Source: an uncultured Rhizobium sp.
GTDB taxonomy: Bacteria > Pseudomonadota > Alphaproteobacteria > Rhizobiales > Rhizobiaceae
Reading direction: 5' to 3'
DNA length: 64,000 nt
Assembly (NCBI GenBank): GCA_945952415.1
Contig: CAMFIF010000001.1
Location: 1 to 64,000, forward strand
The translations under genes were made by a program, and so were the position numbers. The notes under the pieces are model-generated. The model was not told the origin of the DNA and searched no databases. It saw only the letters and a program-made list of their open reading frames with translations. Below, piece by piece: positions 54,388 through 63,085 of this stretch. Position 1 is the first letter of the stretch. Every line of letters starts with the position of its first letter.

Positions 54388-55371
54388 ATGATGATGACCC
54401 CCTCCGCTTCCCTTGCCCCGTCGGACCGCGCATCCGGCCGCGAGTTGAGCCTCCAGCAGCAACGGGTGCGCTCAGCCTTCTGGTTTCTGGCGCCCATGGT
54501 GATCGCGCTGATCGCCGCCGCTGCCTGGCCGCTGCTGCGCACCATCTATTTTTCCATGACGAACACCACGCTTTCCTCGCTTTACGAGGGCCAGTGGATC
54601 GGCTTCGACAATTATCTTTCCTGGCGGACGCTCTCTTCCGGCAAGACGATCTGGCGCGGAACGCTGGTCGATCCCGCCTGGTGGAATGCGGTCTGGAATA
54701 CGGTGCGCTTCGCCTTCGTTTCGGTCGCGCTCGAAACCGTGCTCGGTCTGCTTGTCGCGCTGGTGCTGAACGCGGAATTCAAGGGGCGCGGACTGGTGCG
54801 GGCCGCGATCCTCATCCCCTGGGCCATTCCCACCATCGTCTCGGCCAAGATGTGGAGCTGGATGCTGAACGACCAGTTCGGCATCATCAACGATCTCATG
54901 CTGCGCATGGGCGTCATCGGGCAGAAGATTGCCTGGACGGCGAGCGACGCAACCTCCATGTATGCCGTGCTGCTCGTCGATATCTGGAAGACCACGCCCT
55001 TCATGGCGCTCCTGTGCCTTGCCGGTCTGCAGATGATCCCGAAGGACATCTATGAGGCGGCGAAAATCGACGGCGTGCATCCGGTGCGGGTTTTCTTCCG
55101 CATCACATTGCCGCTCATCCGCCCGGCGCTGATGGTGGCGGTGATCTTCCGCACCCTCGATGCGCTGCGCATCTTCGATCTCGTCTATGTGCTGACGCCC
55201 AATTCCAAGGCGACGAAGACCATGTCGGTGATCTCCCGCGAAAATCTCATCGATTTCGACAAGTTCGCCTATGGCTCGGCCCAGTCGACGCTGCTCTTTG
55301 CCATCATTGCCGTCTTCGTGGCGGTCTACATCTGGCTCGGCAAGGTGAACCTGACCGGGGAGGGCCGCTGA
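54388..55371 (+). CDS. thuF: Sugar ABC transporter permease
   Basis: 327-residue inner-membrane permease of the MalF type. Six or so membrane segments are seen, starting FWFLAPMVIALIAAAAWPLL and ending TLLFAIIAVFVAVYIWLG. The EAA coupling motif is in EAAKIDGVHPVRVFFRITLPLIRP. Three ATG codons in a row mark the start after GGGAG. It lies 93 bp after thuE. Its stop overlaps the thuG start as TGATG. Confidence 0.92.
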   Translation: MMMTPSASLAPSDRASGRELSLQQQRVRSAFWFLAPMVIALIAAAAWPLLRTIYFSMTNTTLSSLYEGQWIGFDNYLSWRTLSSGKTIWRGTLVDPAWWNAVWNTVRFAFVSVALETVLGLLVALVLNAEFKGRGLVRAAILIPWAIPTIVSAKMWSWMLNDQFGIINDLMLRMGVIGQKIAWTASDATSMYAVLLVDIWKTTPFMALLCLAGLQMIPKDIYEAAKIDGVHPVRVFFRITLPLIRPALMVAVIFRTLDALRIFDLVYVLTPNSKATKTMSVISRENLIDFDKFAYGSAQSTLLFAIIAVFVAVYIWLGKVNLTGEGR

Positions 55372-56204
55372 TGTCTGCCTCCCGGCTGTTCTACCGCATC
55401 GGTTTCTATATCGCCGTCGTGCTGATCGTGGTGATTTCGGTCTTCCCCTTCTATTATGCCGTTTTGACGAGCTTCAAGACAGGGACCGCGATCTTCGAGG
55501 TCGACTACTGGCCGAAGAGCTTCGATCTCGCCAATTACGACAAGGTGCTGACCCAGGCGACCTTCCCGCGCAACCTTCTGAATTCGCTCTTCGTCGCCAC
55601 TTCGACGGTGGGCCTCTCGCTGCTGCTTGCGGTCACGGCCTCCTATGCCCTCGCGCGGGTGCGCTTCCGGGGCAGGGGATTGCTGCTGATCACCATTCTG
55701 GCGGTCTCGATGTTCCCGCAGATCGCGGTTCTCGCCGGCCTTTTCGAGCTGGTGCGCTATCTCGGCCTGTTCAACACGCCTTTCGCGCTGATCTTCTCCT
55801 ACACCATCTTCACGCTGCCCTTCACCGTCTGGCTGCTCACCACCTTCATGCGTGACCTGCCGCTGGAAATCGAGGAAGCGGCGATCGTCGACGGGGCGAC
55901 GCCCTGGGTGATCATCACCCAGGTCTTCATGCCCCTTCTCTGGCCGGCGCTGGTCACGACCGGGCTTCTCGCCTTTATCGGGGCGTGGAACGAATATCTT
56001 TTTGCACTCACCTTCACCTCGTCCGAGACCACCCGCACGGTGCCGGTCGCGATCGCACTGCTGACGGGCGCTTCGGACAAGGAAATTCCGTGGGGACCCA
56101 TCATGGCAGCCTCGGTCATCGTGACCGTGCCGCTCGTGGTGCTCGTTCTGATCTTCCAGCGTAAAATCGTGGCCGGGCTCACCGCCGGCGGCGTCAAGGG
56201 TTGA
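55371..56204 (+). CDS. thuG: Sugar ABC transporter permease
   Basis: 277-residue permease of the MalG type. The N-terminal membrane segment is [25 protein letters not shown] and the coupling loop is [32 protein letters not shown]. It forms a heterodimer with ThuF. Its ATG shares the last base of the thuF stop. The segment [21 protein letters not shown] is typical of sugar MalG proteins. Confidence 0.92.
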   Translation: MSASRLFYRIGFYIAVVLIVVISVFPFYYAVLTSFKTGTAIFEVDYWPKSFDLANYDKVLTQATFPRNLLNSLFVATSTVGLSLLLAVTASYALARVRFRGRGLLLITILAVSMFPQIAVLAGLFELVRYLGLFNTPFALIFSYTIFTLPFTVWLLTTFMRDLPLEIEEAAIVDGATPWVIITQVFMPLLWPALVTTGLLAFIGAWNEYLFALTFTSSETTRTVPVAIALLTGASDKEIPWGPIMAASVIVTVPLVVLVLIFQRKIVAGLTAGGVKG

Positions 56205-56215
56205 GGGGCAAACCA

Positions 56216-57220
56216 ATGGCACGCATCGAACTCAAGAACCTCCGCAAGTCCTTCGGCGCCTTCGACGTCATCAAGGGCATCGATCTCGAGATCCGCTCGG
56301 GCGAATTCATGGTCTTCGTCGGGCCGTCCGGCTGCGGCAAGTCCACGCTGCTGCGCCTCATCGCAGGCCTTGAGGACATCACGTCAGGCGATCTCCTCTT
56401 CGACGGCGACCGGGTGAACAACCTCGTGCCCTCGAAGCGCGGCATCGCCATGGTCTTCCAGTCCTACGCGCTCTATCCGCACATGAAGGTCTATGACAAC
56501 ATGGCCTTCGGGCTGAAGCTCGCCAGTGCCGGCGAGGACGAGATCCGCCGCCGCGTTACGGATGCGGCGAAGCTGCTGCAGATCGACCACCTCCTCGACC
56601 GCCTGCCGAAGCAGCTCTCCGGCGGCCAGCGTCAGCGTGTCGCCATCGGCCGCGCCATCGTGCGCGATCCGCGCGTCTTCCTCTTCGACGAGCCGCTCTC
56701 GAACCTCGATGCGGCACTGCGCGTCCAGACCCGGCTGGAGATCGCCAAGCTCCACCACTCGATGAACAATGTCACGATGATCTACGTAACCCATGACCAG
56801 GTGGAGGCGATGACGCTGGCGGATCGCATCTGCGTGCTGCGCGATGGCAGGGTGGAGCAGGTGGGCACGCCGGCCGAGCTTTACGAAAAGCCGAATTCCA
56901 TCTTCGTCGCCGGATTCATCGGCAGCCCGAAAATGAATTTCCTCACCGGCGCCTTTGCCGAAGCCTATGGCTGCCACACGCTCGGCATCCGTTCCGAGCA
57001 TATTGCGGTGGCCGATGAAGGCGCGGTCTGGACCGGCACCGTGGTCCATGCCGAGGATCTCGGATCGGACAATTACCTGTTCGTCGATATCGGCGCGGCA
57101 GAGCCGGTGATCGTCCGCCAGGCGGGCAAATTGACCATTCCCTATGGAACAAAGATCGGTCTGGTGCCTTCACCGGAAAACCTGCACCGATTTGACGAAA
57201 AGGGCGTGCCGGCCGCCTGA
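56216..57220 (+). CDS. thuK: Sugar ABC transporter ATP-binding protein
   Basis: 334-residue ATPase of the MalK/UgpC type. Start at ATG 56216 ([13 protein letters not shown]), after GAGGGG, 11 bp past thuG. Walker [10 protein letters not shown] is near residue 36, signature LSGGQRQRV near 134, Walker [13 protein letters not shown] near 154, and the switch histidine is in [10 protein letters not shown] regulatory C-terminal domain follows ([14 protein letters not shown]...). Confidence 0.93.
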   Translation: MARIELKNLRKSFGAFDVIKGIDLEIRSGEFMVFVGPSGCGKSTLLRLIAGLEDITSGDLLFDGDRVNNLVPSKRGIAMVFQSYALYPHMKVYDNMAFGLKLASAGEDEIRRRVTDAAKLLQIDHLLDRLPKQLSGGQRQRVAIGRAIVRDPRVFLFDEPLSNLDAALRVQTRLEIAKLHHSMNNVTMIYVTHDQVEAMTLADRICVLRDGRVEQVGTPAELYEKPNSIFVAGFIGSPKMNFLTGAFAEAYGCHTLGIRSEHIAVADEGAVWTGTVVHAEDLGSDNYLFVDIGAAEPVIVRQAGKLTIPYGTKIGLVPSPENLHRFDEKGVPAA

Positions 57221-57294
57221 GCGCCGGTCGCCATCACGAGAGGCGGTGCATTCCCAAGGGTTCCGCCTCCAAAGCTGGAAAAAAGGAGAAACTG

Positions 57295-58080
57295 ATGGCC
57301 ATCAGAACCGTTGTCTGGGGCGAGAATGTGCATGAGCAGAAAAACAAGGTCGTGCAGGAGATCTATCCTGACGGCATGCACAATTGCATCGCCAAGGCGC
57401 TTTCGGGCGACAGCGCGATTTCCGTCAGCACCGCCACGCTTCAGGAGCCGGACCACGGCCTGACGGAAAAGCGTCTGGCCGAAACGGATGTGCTCATCTG
57501 GTGGGGCCACGCGGCCCATGGCGATGTGGAAGACGCGGTCGTCGAGCGGGTCTGCAACGCGGTCTGGGCGGGCATGGGCCTGATTTTCCTGCATTCGGCG
57601 CATTTCTCCAAGCCCTTCAAGCGGCTCATGGGCGCGCCCTGCAATCTCTCCTGGCGCGAGGCCGGTGAGCGCGAGCGTCTCTGGGTCACCTCCCGCCATC
57701 ACCCGATCACCCGCGGCCTTCCCGACAGTTTCGAGCTGGAAAACGAGGAAATGTATGGCGAGCCCTTCGGCGTTCCGGAGCCGCTGGAGACCGTTTTCGT
57801 CAGCTGGTTCCAGGGCGGCGAGGTCTTCCGCTCGGGTCTGACCTACCGCCGCGGCGCGGGCAATATCTTCTATTTCCGCCCCGGCCACGAAACCTATCCG
57901 ACCTATCACGACGCCAATGTCCAGACAGTGATCCGCAATGCGGTGCACTGGGCCTATAATCCGCTGCAGCGGATTGCCGATCCCAACGAGGCGCCGGAAG
58001 TGCCGGTGGCGCAGGCGCCTGAAAAGATCGAGGAGCGCGGGCCGAAACTGCACCGGCCGGGCGAGGCGGGCTATCGCTGA
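57295..58080 (+). CDS. thuA: ThuA-domain trehalose utilisation protein
   Basis: 261-residue cytoplasmic protein of the ThuA family (glutamine amidotransferase-like fold). The start [28 protein letters not shown] is characteristic, followed by [14 protein letters not shown] and [14 protein letters not shown]. In Sinorhizobium it works with ThuB in oxidation of trehalose to 3-keto derivatives. Enough lead sequence for ribosome binding is present (AAAAGGAG). It begins 74 bp after thuK. Confidence 0.93.
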   Translation: MAIRTVVWGENVHEQKNKVVQEIYPDGMHNCIAKALSGDSAISVSTATLQEPDHGLTEKRLAETDVLIWWGHAAHGDVEDAVVERVCNAVWAGMGLIFLHSAHFSKPFKRLMGAPCNLSWREAGERERLWVTSRHHPITRGLPDSFELENEEMYGEPFGVPEPLETVFVSWFQGGEVFRSGLTYRRGAGNIFYFRPGHETYPTYHDANVQTVIRNAVHWAYNPLQRIADPNEAPEVPVAQAPEKIEERGPKLHRPGEAGYR

Positions 58081-58198
58081 TATCCATCCGGGAGAGGTCG
58101 ATCCTCTCCCCATCATCTGACCATCGGGCCGGACGGCGTCGCCACGCAATGGGGGTAGGCGACGCGCGTTCCGACCCTGCCGCACGAAGGGGTGCAAC

Positions 58199-59302
58199 AT
58201 GACTGTTCAGTCCGGCTTCATCAAGGAAGGACCGATCCGGCTATTGATCGTGGGAACGGGCGGCATGGCCCGTACTCATGTGGAATCCTACCAGACCATC
58301 GAAGGCGTGGAGGTGGTGGGCGGCGTCGACCCGCGCGAGGGACCGAGGGCCGCCTTTCTCGAACGCCATGGCATTCCCCATGGCTTCGCCTCCATCGAGG
58401 AGGCCATTGCCTGGGGAGAATTCGATGCGGTCTCCAACGTGACGCCCGACCAGGTGCATCACGCCACGACCCTGCCGTTTCTCGCGGCGGGCAAGCACGT
58501 GCTCTGCGAAAAGCCGCTGGCGACGAGCTACCGTCTGGCGCAGGAAATGGCCGATTCGGCAAAGGCGGCGGGCGTCGTCAACATGGTCAATCTCAGCTAC
58601 CGCAACGTGCCGGCCCTGCAGGAAGCGGCCAGGATGGTGGCCCGCGGCGATATCGGCACGGTGCGCCATTTCGAAGCCTCCTATCTGCAAAGCTGGCTCA
58701 CCCAGCCCGCCTGGGGCGACTGGCACACGGAAAGCCAGTGGCTGTGGCGCCTTTCCAAGGCGCACGGCTCCAAGGGCGTGCTCGGCGATGTCGGCATCCA
58801 CATCATCGATTATGCCACCTTCATTATCGGCAGCGGCGTCAGGGACCTGAACTGCCGCCTCGTCACCTTCGACAAGGCCCCGGGCGGGGTCATCGACCAG
58901 TACACGCTCGATGCCAATGACAGTTTCGTCATGCATCTCGCGCTCGAAAACGGATCGATCGGCACCATCAGCGCCACCCGCTTTGCGACTGGCCATCTGA
59001 ACGACCTGCGCCTGCGGGTCTATGGTGACAAGGGGGGGTTGGAAGTGCTGTTCGAGAAGAAGGAAAGCCGCCTGCGCGCCTGCCTCGAACCCAACATGAT
59101 CACCGCGACCTGGGAGGACGTCCCGACCCCGGACGTGCCGACGGTCTATCAGCGCTTCATCTCCGCCATTCGCGGCGAGGACACGCCGGAACCGGATTTC
59201 CAGCGCGGCGCCGAACTTCAGCGCGTGCTGGACGAGGCGGAGCGTTTCGAGACGCCGGGCCTGCAGATCACGCCGGACATGGCCCCATCCCCGGCCACCT
59301 GA
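58199..59302 (+). CDS. thuB: Gfo/Idh/MocA oxidoreductase of trehalose catabolism
   Basis: 367-residue NAD(P)-dependent oxidoreductase. The Rossmann start is RLLIVGTGGMARTHVESY, the conserved EKPLA motif is in LCEKPLATSYRLA, and the substrate-binding region has DVGIHIIDYATFI. It acts after ThuA in sugar oxidation. It is 118 bp after thuA and is the last gene of the operon. A GC-rich hairpin (GGCGGC...GCCGCC) lies between its stop and the convergent dehydrogenase gene. Confidence 0.92.
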   Translation: MTVQSGFIKEGPIRLLIVGTGGMARTHVESYQTIEGVEVVGGVDPREGPRAAFLERHGIPHGFASIEEAIAWGEFDAVSNVTPDQVHHATTLPFLAAGKHVLCEKPLATSYRLAQEMADSAKAAGVVNMVNLSYRNVPALQEAARMVARGDIGTVRHFEASYLQSWLTQPAWGDWHTESQWLWRLSKAHGSKGVLGDVGIHIIDYATFIIGSGVRDLNCRLVTFDKAPGGVIDQYTLDANDSFVMHLALENGSIGTISATRFATGHLNDLRLRVYGDKGGLEVLFEKKESRLRACLEPNMITATWEDVPTPDVPTVYQRFISAIRGEDTPEPDFQRGAELQRVLDEAERFETPGLQITPDMAPSPAT

Positions 59303-59317
59303 GGCTGGAAGAGCAAG

Positions 59318-59340
59318 GGCGGCGGCCTTGAGCCGCCGAC
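59318..59340. terminator. Weak convergent terminator hairpin
   Basis: GGCGGC and GCCGCC form a short GC-rich stem between the convergent thuB and dehydrogenase genes. There is no T-run on either side, so this is only a candidate. Confidence 0.3.
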
Positions 59341-59344
59341 CCCT

Positions 59345-60376
59345 TCAGTTCACAGAAACCGGCTTCGAGCGCATGCGCGCCACGGTTTCCCGTTCGGCGC
59401 GGCGCAGTCGCACCGGCGGCAGGCCCTTGTCCATGAACTCCATGTCGTCGAGCACCATTTCGCCCATCTTCTTGAAGGCGACGTCAAGCGCGCCCGCCCG
59501 GTGAGCCGAACGCACGAAGCCCGGCATCTGCCGCACCGGATGATCCGCCGGCAGCGGCTCTTCCGGCCAGACATCGGAGGCCGCGACGATACGGCCGCTC
59601 GCGACCGCCTTCAGAAGCGCATCGAAATCCACCACATCGGCACGGGAAAGCAGGATGAAGGCCGCCCTGGGGCGCATGGAGGAAAAACCCTTCTCGCCGA
59701 GGAAGGCCCGGTTCTCGCTGGTCACGGCGGCGACGACGAAGACGAAATCGCTGGCCGCCATCACCGTGGCAAGATCGGCAGGCTCTACACCCGCATCCCG
59801 GAGCACCGCATCGGGGATCCAGGGATCATAGACGCGGATTTGCGGACGAAAGCCGGTGAGCACCCGGTGCAGGGCCTTGCCGAGATCGCCATAACCGATG
59901 ATGCCGATTTCGGCGCCGGTGAGCAGCCTTGCCTTCTGGTTGCCGTCTCCGCCCCAGAGCTCGCGTCCGGTGCGGAAATCGAGATCCGCATCGATCACGC
60001 CGCGCGCCAGATTGAGAGCCATGGCAAGGCCCAGCTCCGCCACGGGCAGGGCGAAGACCTGTCCCGTCGTCAGCACATGAATGCCCCGGGCAAAGACCGT
60101 GTCATAGGGCATGTTGTTCAGAAGATTGCTCTCCACGTTCAGCACGCTTTTTAGGCTTTTCAGCCGCGCCAGCGTCTCTTCCGAAAGCGGCGGCTGACCG
60201 ATGATGTAGCGGGCCTCCTCAAGAATGGCGTCGGGAAGGCCCGGCAGGGCTTCGTCCGTCGTCTCGATGACCCGGTAGCGGTCATGCAGCCGCTTGAGGT
60301 TTTCAGGACTGAAGATCAGATCGAGCGTGCGGGGGAGGGGCGAGGAGAGGACGAGCGGCCGGCTGTCTTCGGACAT
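59345..60376 (-). CDS. D-isomer 2-hydroxyacid dehydrogenase family protein
   Basis: 343 residues. The Rossmann motif GYGDLGKAL is near residue 166. Catalytic arginine is in LSRADVVDFDALL rather than the usual ARG, the glutamate is in VWPEEPLP and the histidine in VRSAHRAGAL. The 'SR' in place of 'ARG' shows it is divergent from GhrA/GyaR, so the substrate is uncertain. The gene lies right after the thu operon in convergent orientation. The ATG at 60376 is the clear start (MSEDSRPLVLSSPLPRT). Confidence 0.82.
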   Translation of the reverse strand: MSEDSRPLVLSSPLPRTLDLIFSPENLKRLHDRYRVIETTDEALPGLPDAILEEARYIIGQPPLSEETLARLKSLKSVLNVESNLLNNMPYDTVFARGIHVLTTGQVFALPVAELGLAMALNLARGVIDADLDFRTGRELWGGDGNQKARLLTGAEIGIIGYGDLGKALHRVLTGFRPQIRVYDPWIPDAVLRDAGVEPADLATVMAASDFVFVVAAVTSENRAFLGEKGFSSMRPRAAFILLSRADVVDFDALLKAVASGRIVAASDVWPEEPLPADHPVRQMPGFVRSAHRAGALDVAFKKMGEMVLDDMEFMDKGLPPVRLRRAERETVARMRSKPVSVN

Positions 60377-60447
60377 GGATATTTCCCGTTGATGGATGAG
60401 AAGCGGCAGCTAATCAAAGTGCAGCGCCCTCCGCAAGCGCCGCCTTC

Positions 60448-60855
60448 TCAGCCGCCGGAATAGGCCCCATATTCCGCGTCGCTCACGGGCTCCATCCAGT
60501 CGGCCGAGCGTCCCTCCAGCGCCTCGTGAATGGCGATATGGGTCATGGCCGTCGAAGGGCCGGCCCCGTGCCAGTGCTTTTCGCCGGCGGGAAACCACAC
60601 CACGTCGCCGGGCCGGATTTCCAGGATCGGCCCGCCTTCCGTCTGGGCAAGCCCCATGCCCGCGGTGACGATCAGCGTCTGCCCGAGCGGATGGGTGTGC
60701 CAGGCGGTGCGCGCACCGGGCTCGAAGGTCACGCTCACGACCTTCACCCGGCCGGGGGCCTCCGCCTCGTTCAGCGGATCCTGCCGGACCGTGCCGGTGA
60801 AATAGTCAGACACCACCCGAACCGATGCCTGGCTGCCTGCGCGCTTGATGTCCAT
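60448..60855 (-). CDS. Cupin-domain protein
   Basis: 135 residues from the ATG at 60855 ([16 protein letters not shown]). A single cupin barrel is seen: motif 1 is [21 protein letters not shown] and motif 2 is [16 protein letters not shown], carrying the metal-binding histidines. Related proteins include carboxymuconolactone-decarboxylase-linked cupins and quercetin-like dioxygenases; the reaction here is not known. The ORF extends upstream to 60969 without conserved residues. Confidence 0.85.
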   Translation of the reverse strand: MDIKRAGSQASVRVVSDYFTGTVRQDPLNEAEAPGRVKVVSVTFEPGARTAWHTHPLGQTLIVTAGMGLAQTEGGPILEIRPGDVVWFPAGEKHWHGAGPSTAMTHIAIHEALEGRSADWMEPVSDAEYGAYSGG

Positions 60856-61028
60856 TCCCGCTGCCCTTTCGCTGAAATCGTGGAAATGCCCCGTCTTTGC
60901 CGGCTTCCCGCCTTGGAACGGCCGGGCCCGGCCGCCAGTCTCACGCAAGCCTGCGCAAGCTTCGGGCAACGTCCCGCGCCTAGGATGAGAGCCAGCCGCA
61001 ATGATGACGGTAATGAAAGGACGATGAC

Positions 61029-61190
61029 ATGTCTAACCAGGTGGAAAGCTTTTTCGAACAGCAGGATATCCAGACGCAGATCATGCTGACTGAACTGACG
61101 GGCGACCAGCTCACCGAAATCGCCGTCGAAGCGCTCTACCGCGCCTTCGAGCTGCTGCGCGAGGATGCCGGCACGGAAACCCTGCACTGA
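61029..61190 (+). CDS. Small hypothetical protein, 53 residues
   Basis: ATG at 61029 with AAAGGA seven bases upstream; stop at 61188-61190. The peptide [20 protein letters not shown] is followed by an acidic, helical C-terminus ([33 protein letters not shown]). Codon choice has the host third-position bias and the frame is free of stops, so it looks real. It is divergent from the cupin gene and convergent with the next unknown gene. Family not recognised. Confidence 0.7.
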   Translation: MSNQVESFFEQQDIQTQIMLTELTGDQLTEIAVEALYRAFELLREDAGTETLH

Positions 61191-61201
61191 TCCTCTTCCC
61201 G

Positions 61202-61537
61202 TCAGGATCGATCGGCCCTCCCATCGAGCCAGCGCTCCAGTGCTGCGATGACCGATAGCCTGAGCGGCATGCCGAGCGTCAGCGCCCGCGCAATCGCCGC
61301 ATCACCGGGATCGAGGGAAAGGGCCCTGTTCAAGCCCGCCAGATCCAGATTGCGCGCGCCGATTTCGCGCCGGATCCGCTGGATTGCCTCCGCCGTCAGA
61401 TAACGACCCCGGGCAATGGGCAGGATCGCCTTTTCCAGCCCCAGCCAGGCCGCAAAAGCCTGCCGCTCCTCCGCCGTCGCCCGCCGCCAGTGCTTCTTCA
61501 GCTTGGCAAGCCTGCGGCCTTCATCCTTTCCTGCCAT
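61202..61537 (-). CDS. Hypothetical protein
   Basis: 111 residues from the ATG at 61537, which follows GAGGGAG. It is rich in arginine and alanine and largely helical (MAGKDEGRRLAKLKKHWRRA, then EAIQRIRREIGARNLDLAGL and MPLRLSVIAALERWLDG). No known domain was recognised. The longer ORF extends upstream to 61636 but lacks a better ribosome-binding site. Convergent with the 53-residue gene, 11 bp away. Confidence 0.6.
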   Translation of the reverse strand: MAGKDEGRRLAKLKKHWRRATAEERQAFAAWLGLEKAILPIARGRYLTAEAIQRIRREIGARNLDLAGLNRALSLDPGDAAIARALTLGMPLRLSVIAALERWLDGRADRS

Positions 61538-61732
61538 CCCGCATCTCCCTCGCCTTACGGTCGCCCGAAGCGCTCGCGCCCCTTTCGCACATCGGCCCTT
61601 GCCTGTCACGGGCCCATCCGCATGGCGCCAAGGCAATCACGTCGAAGTGCGCGAGGCCCCCTTGCCACCGCCAGCCCCGCGGGCGAAAAGAAGACGCAGC
61701 GGACCGGGCCGGGAAAATTTCAGAACATGCCT

Positions 61733-61758
61733 GTAACAAAATGCCCGCGTCGCACGTA
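61733..61758 (+). promoter_or_regulatory. Candidate ECF-sigma autoregulatory promoter
   Basis: GTAACA (61733-61738) is followed after 16 bases by CGTA (61755-61758), 15 bp before the sigma gene. GTAAC near -35 and CGNA near -10 resemble the SigF-type promoters controlled by sigma/NrsF pairs in Caulobacter. One mismatch in each element; inference from similarity only. Confidence 0.4.
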
Positions 61759-61772
61759 GGGGATAGGTCGGG

Positions 61773-62327
61773 GTGGATCGTTCGGCACGGGAAAGGCAAT
61801 GGGCAGACTGGCTGAAGCGCGCGATGGAAGGCGATGCCCGCGCCTATGAGGCCTTCCTGACGGATCTCACCCCCTATTTGCGGGCGGCGGCCCGGCGGCG
61901 TTCGGTCGCCTTCGGCGCACCGCCCGGCGATGCGGAGGATATGGTGCAGGAAGTGCTGCTCGCCGTCCATCTGAAACGCGGCACCTGGGACCCGGAAAGG
62001 CCGCTCGGTCCCTGGCTGTCCGCCATCCTGCGCAACAAGCTGATCGACAGCCTGCGCCGCAGGGGACATCGGGTGACCGTCGCGATCGAGGATGTCATGG
62101 ACCTTCTGGCCGCGCCGGAAACGGCCGACGAGACGAACCGGCTCGATGCCGAGCAGCTGGTGGCGCGGCTTGGCGAGCCGCAAAGGGATATCGTCCGTTC
62201 CATCTCACTGAACGGCGCGAGCGTGCGGGAAACGGCGGCGCGGTTGAACATGAGCGAGGGAGCGGTGCGGGTTGCCCTGCACCGGGCGCTGAAGGCGCTT
62301 TCAGGTTTCTATCGGAGTGGCGAATGA
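61773..62327 (+). CDS. ECF-type RNA polymerase sigma factor (SigF-like)
   Basis: 184 residues from a GTG start. Region 2 has DAEDMVQEVLLAVHLKRGTWDPERPLGPWLSAILRNKLIDSLRRRG and region 4 has RDIVRSISLNGASVRETAARLNMSEGAVRVALHRALKAL, both complete. There is no region 3, as in the ECF group. The stop overlaps the anti-sigma start (ATGA). The partner is of the NrsF type, so this belongs to the SigF-NrsF kind of oxidative/heavy-metal response pair. Confidence 0.9.
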   Translation: MDRSARERQWADWLKRAMEGDARAYEAFLTDLTPYLRAAARRRSVAFGAPPGDAEDMVQEVLLAVHLKRGTWDPERPLGPWLSAILRNKLIDSLRRRGHRVTVAIEDVMDLLAAPETADETNRLDAEQLVARLGEPQRDIVRSISLNGASVRETAARLNMSEGAVRVALHRALKALSGFYRSGE

Positions 62328-62959
62328 AGACGGAAGAGCTGATCAGTCTCCTGAAGGAGGATGCGCCTGTAAGGCAGCGCCTGCCGCAAAGCCTCCGGCG
62401 TTTTCTCGCCCTCGGTGCGCTGGCATCGCTCGGCCTTCTTCTCCTCACGGTCGGCCTGCGCCCCGATCTCGCGGGGAAGATCGCCACGCCCCGCGTTCTC
62501 TTCAAGATCCTCACAATGCTGTTTCTGGCGACCCTGGCCTGCCGGATCGTGCTTTCCGCCGGGCAGCCGGGGGTGGATCTCCGCCGCCGGCTGAAACTTC
62601 TTCCTCTGCCCGCCCTCCTGCTCGTCGCCGCCGTCGTGCTCGAAGGCACGATGACTCCGGCGGAGGAGTGGCGGAGCCGCTGGCTCGGTCTTCATGCCGC
62701 TTTCTGCCTGTTCTTCATCCCGGTTCTCGCGGGGGCGCCCCTTTCGGCCCTCCTTCTCACTCTGCGTCAGGGTGCGCCGGACGATCCCGGCCTTGCGGGC
62801 GCTGCTGCGGGCCTGGCGGCAGGGTCTGTCGCTGCAGCCCTCTATGCCTGGCACTGCCCGGATGACAGCCCCTTCTTCGTCGCAAGCTGGTACATGCTTG
62901 CGATCCTGCTGGTCACCGCCGCGGGCTTCGGCATCGGCCGCCGGCTGTTGCGCTGGTAG
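62324..62959 (+). CDS. nrsF: NrsF-type (DUF1109) integral membrane anti-sigma factor
   Basis: 211 residues with a short N-terminal cytoplasmic helix (MKTEELISLLKEDAPVRQRLP) and about six membrane segments, beginning RFLALGALASLGLLLLTVGL. This is the DUF1109/NrsF layout, negative regulator of SigF. Conserved cysteines that sense stress in Caulobacter NrsF may correspond to C95-like and C135-like residues (LACRIVL, AAFCLFF) and the WHCPDD segment. It overlaps the sigma factor by four bases. Confidence 0.82.
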   Translation: MKTEELISLLKEDAPVRQRLPQSLRRFLALGALASLGLLLLTVGLRPDLAGKIATPRVLFKILTMLFLATLACRIVLSAGQPGVDLRRRLKLLPLPALLLVAAVVLEGTMTPAEEWRSRWLGLHAAFCLFFIPVLAGAPLSALLLTLRQGAPDDPGLAGAAAGLAAGSVAAALYAWHCPDDSPFFVASWYMLAILLVTAAGFGIGRRLLRW

Positions 62960-62985
62960 GGCGCGGCGTCCCCCAAATGGAAAGA

Positions 62986-63014
62986 CCGGCCGGTCGGATA
63001 TCTCCGCCGGCCGG
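62986..63014. terminator. Convergent terminator hairpin between nrsF and the aapJ-like gene
   Basis: CCGGCCGG (62986-62993) pairs with CCGGCCGG (63007-63014), with an inner stem CGGA/TCCG. On the minus strand it is followed by TCTTTCC, a weak T-run. It lies between two convergent genes. Confidence 0.45.
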
Positions 63015-63085
63015 CAAGGCGAGGGCCTGGATCGTCCGTTGCCCGCCCCGGAGGACACCCGGGGGCGGGTACGGATCTTGGTTCT

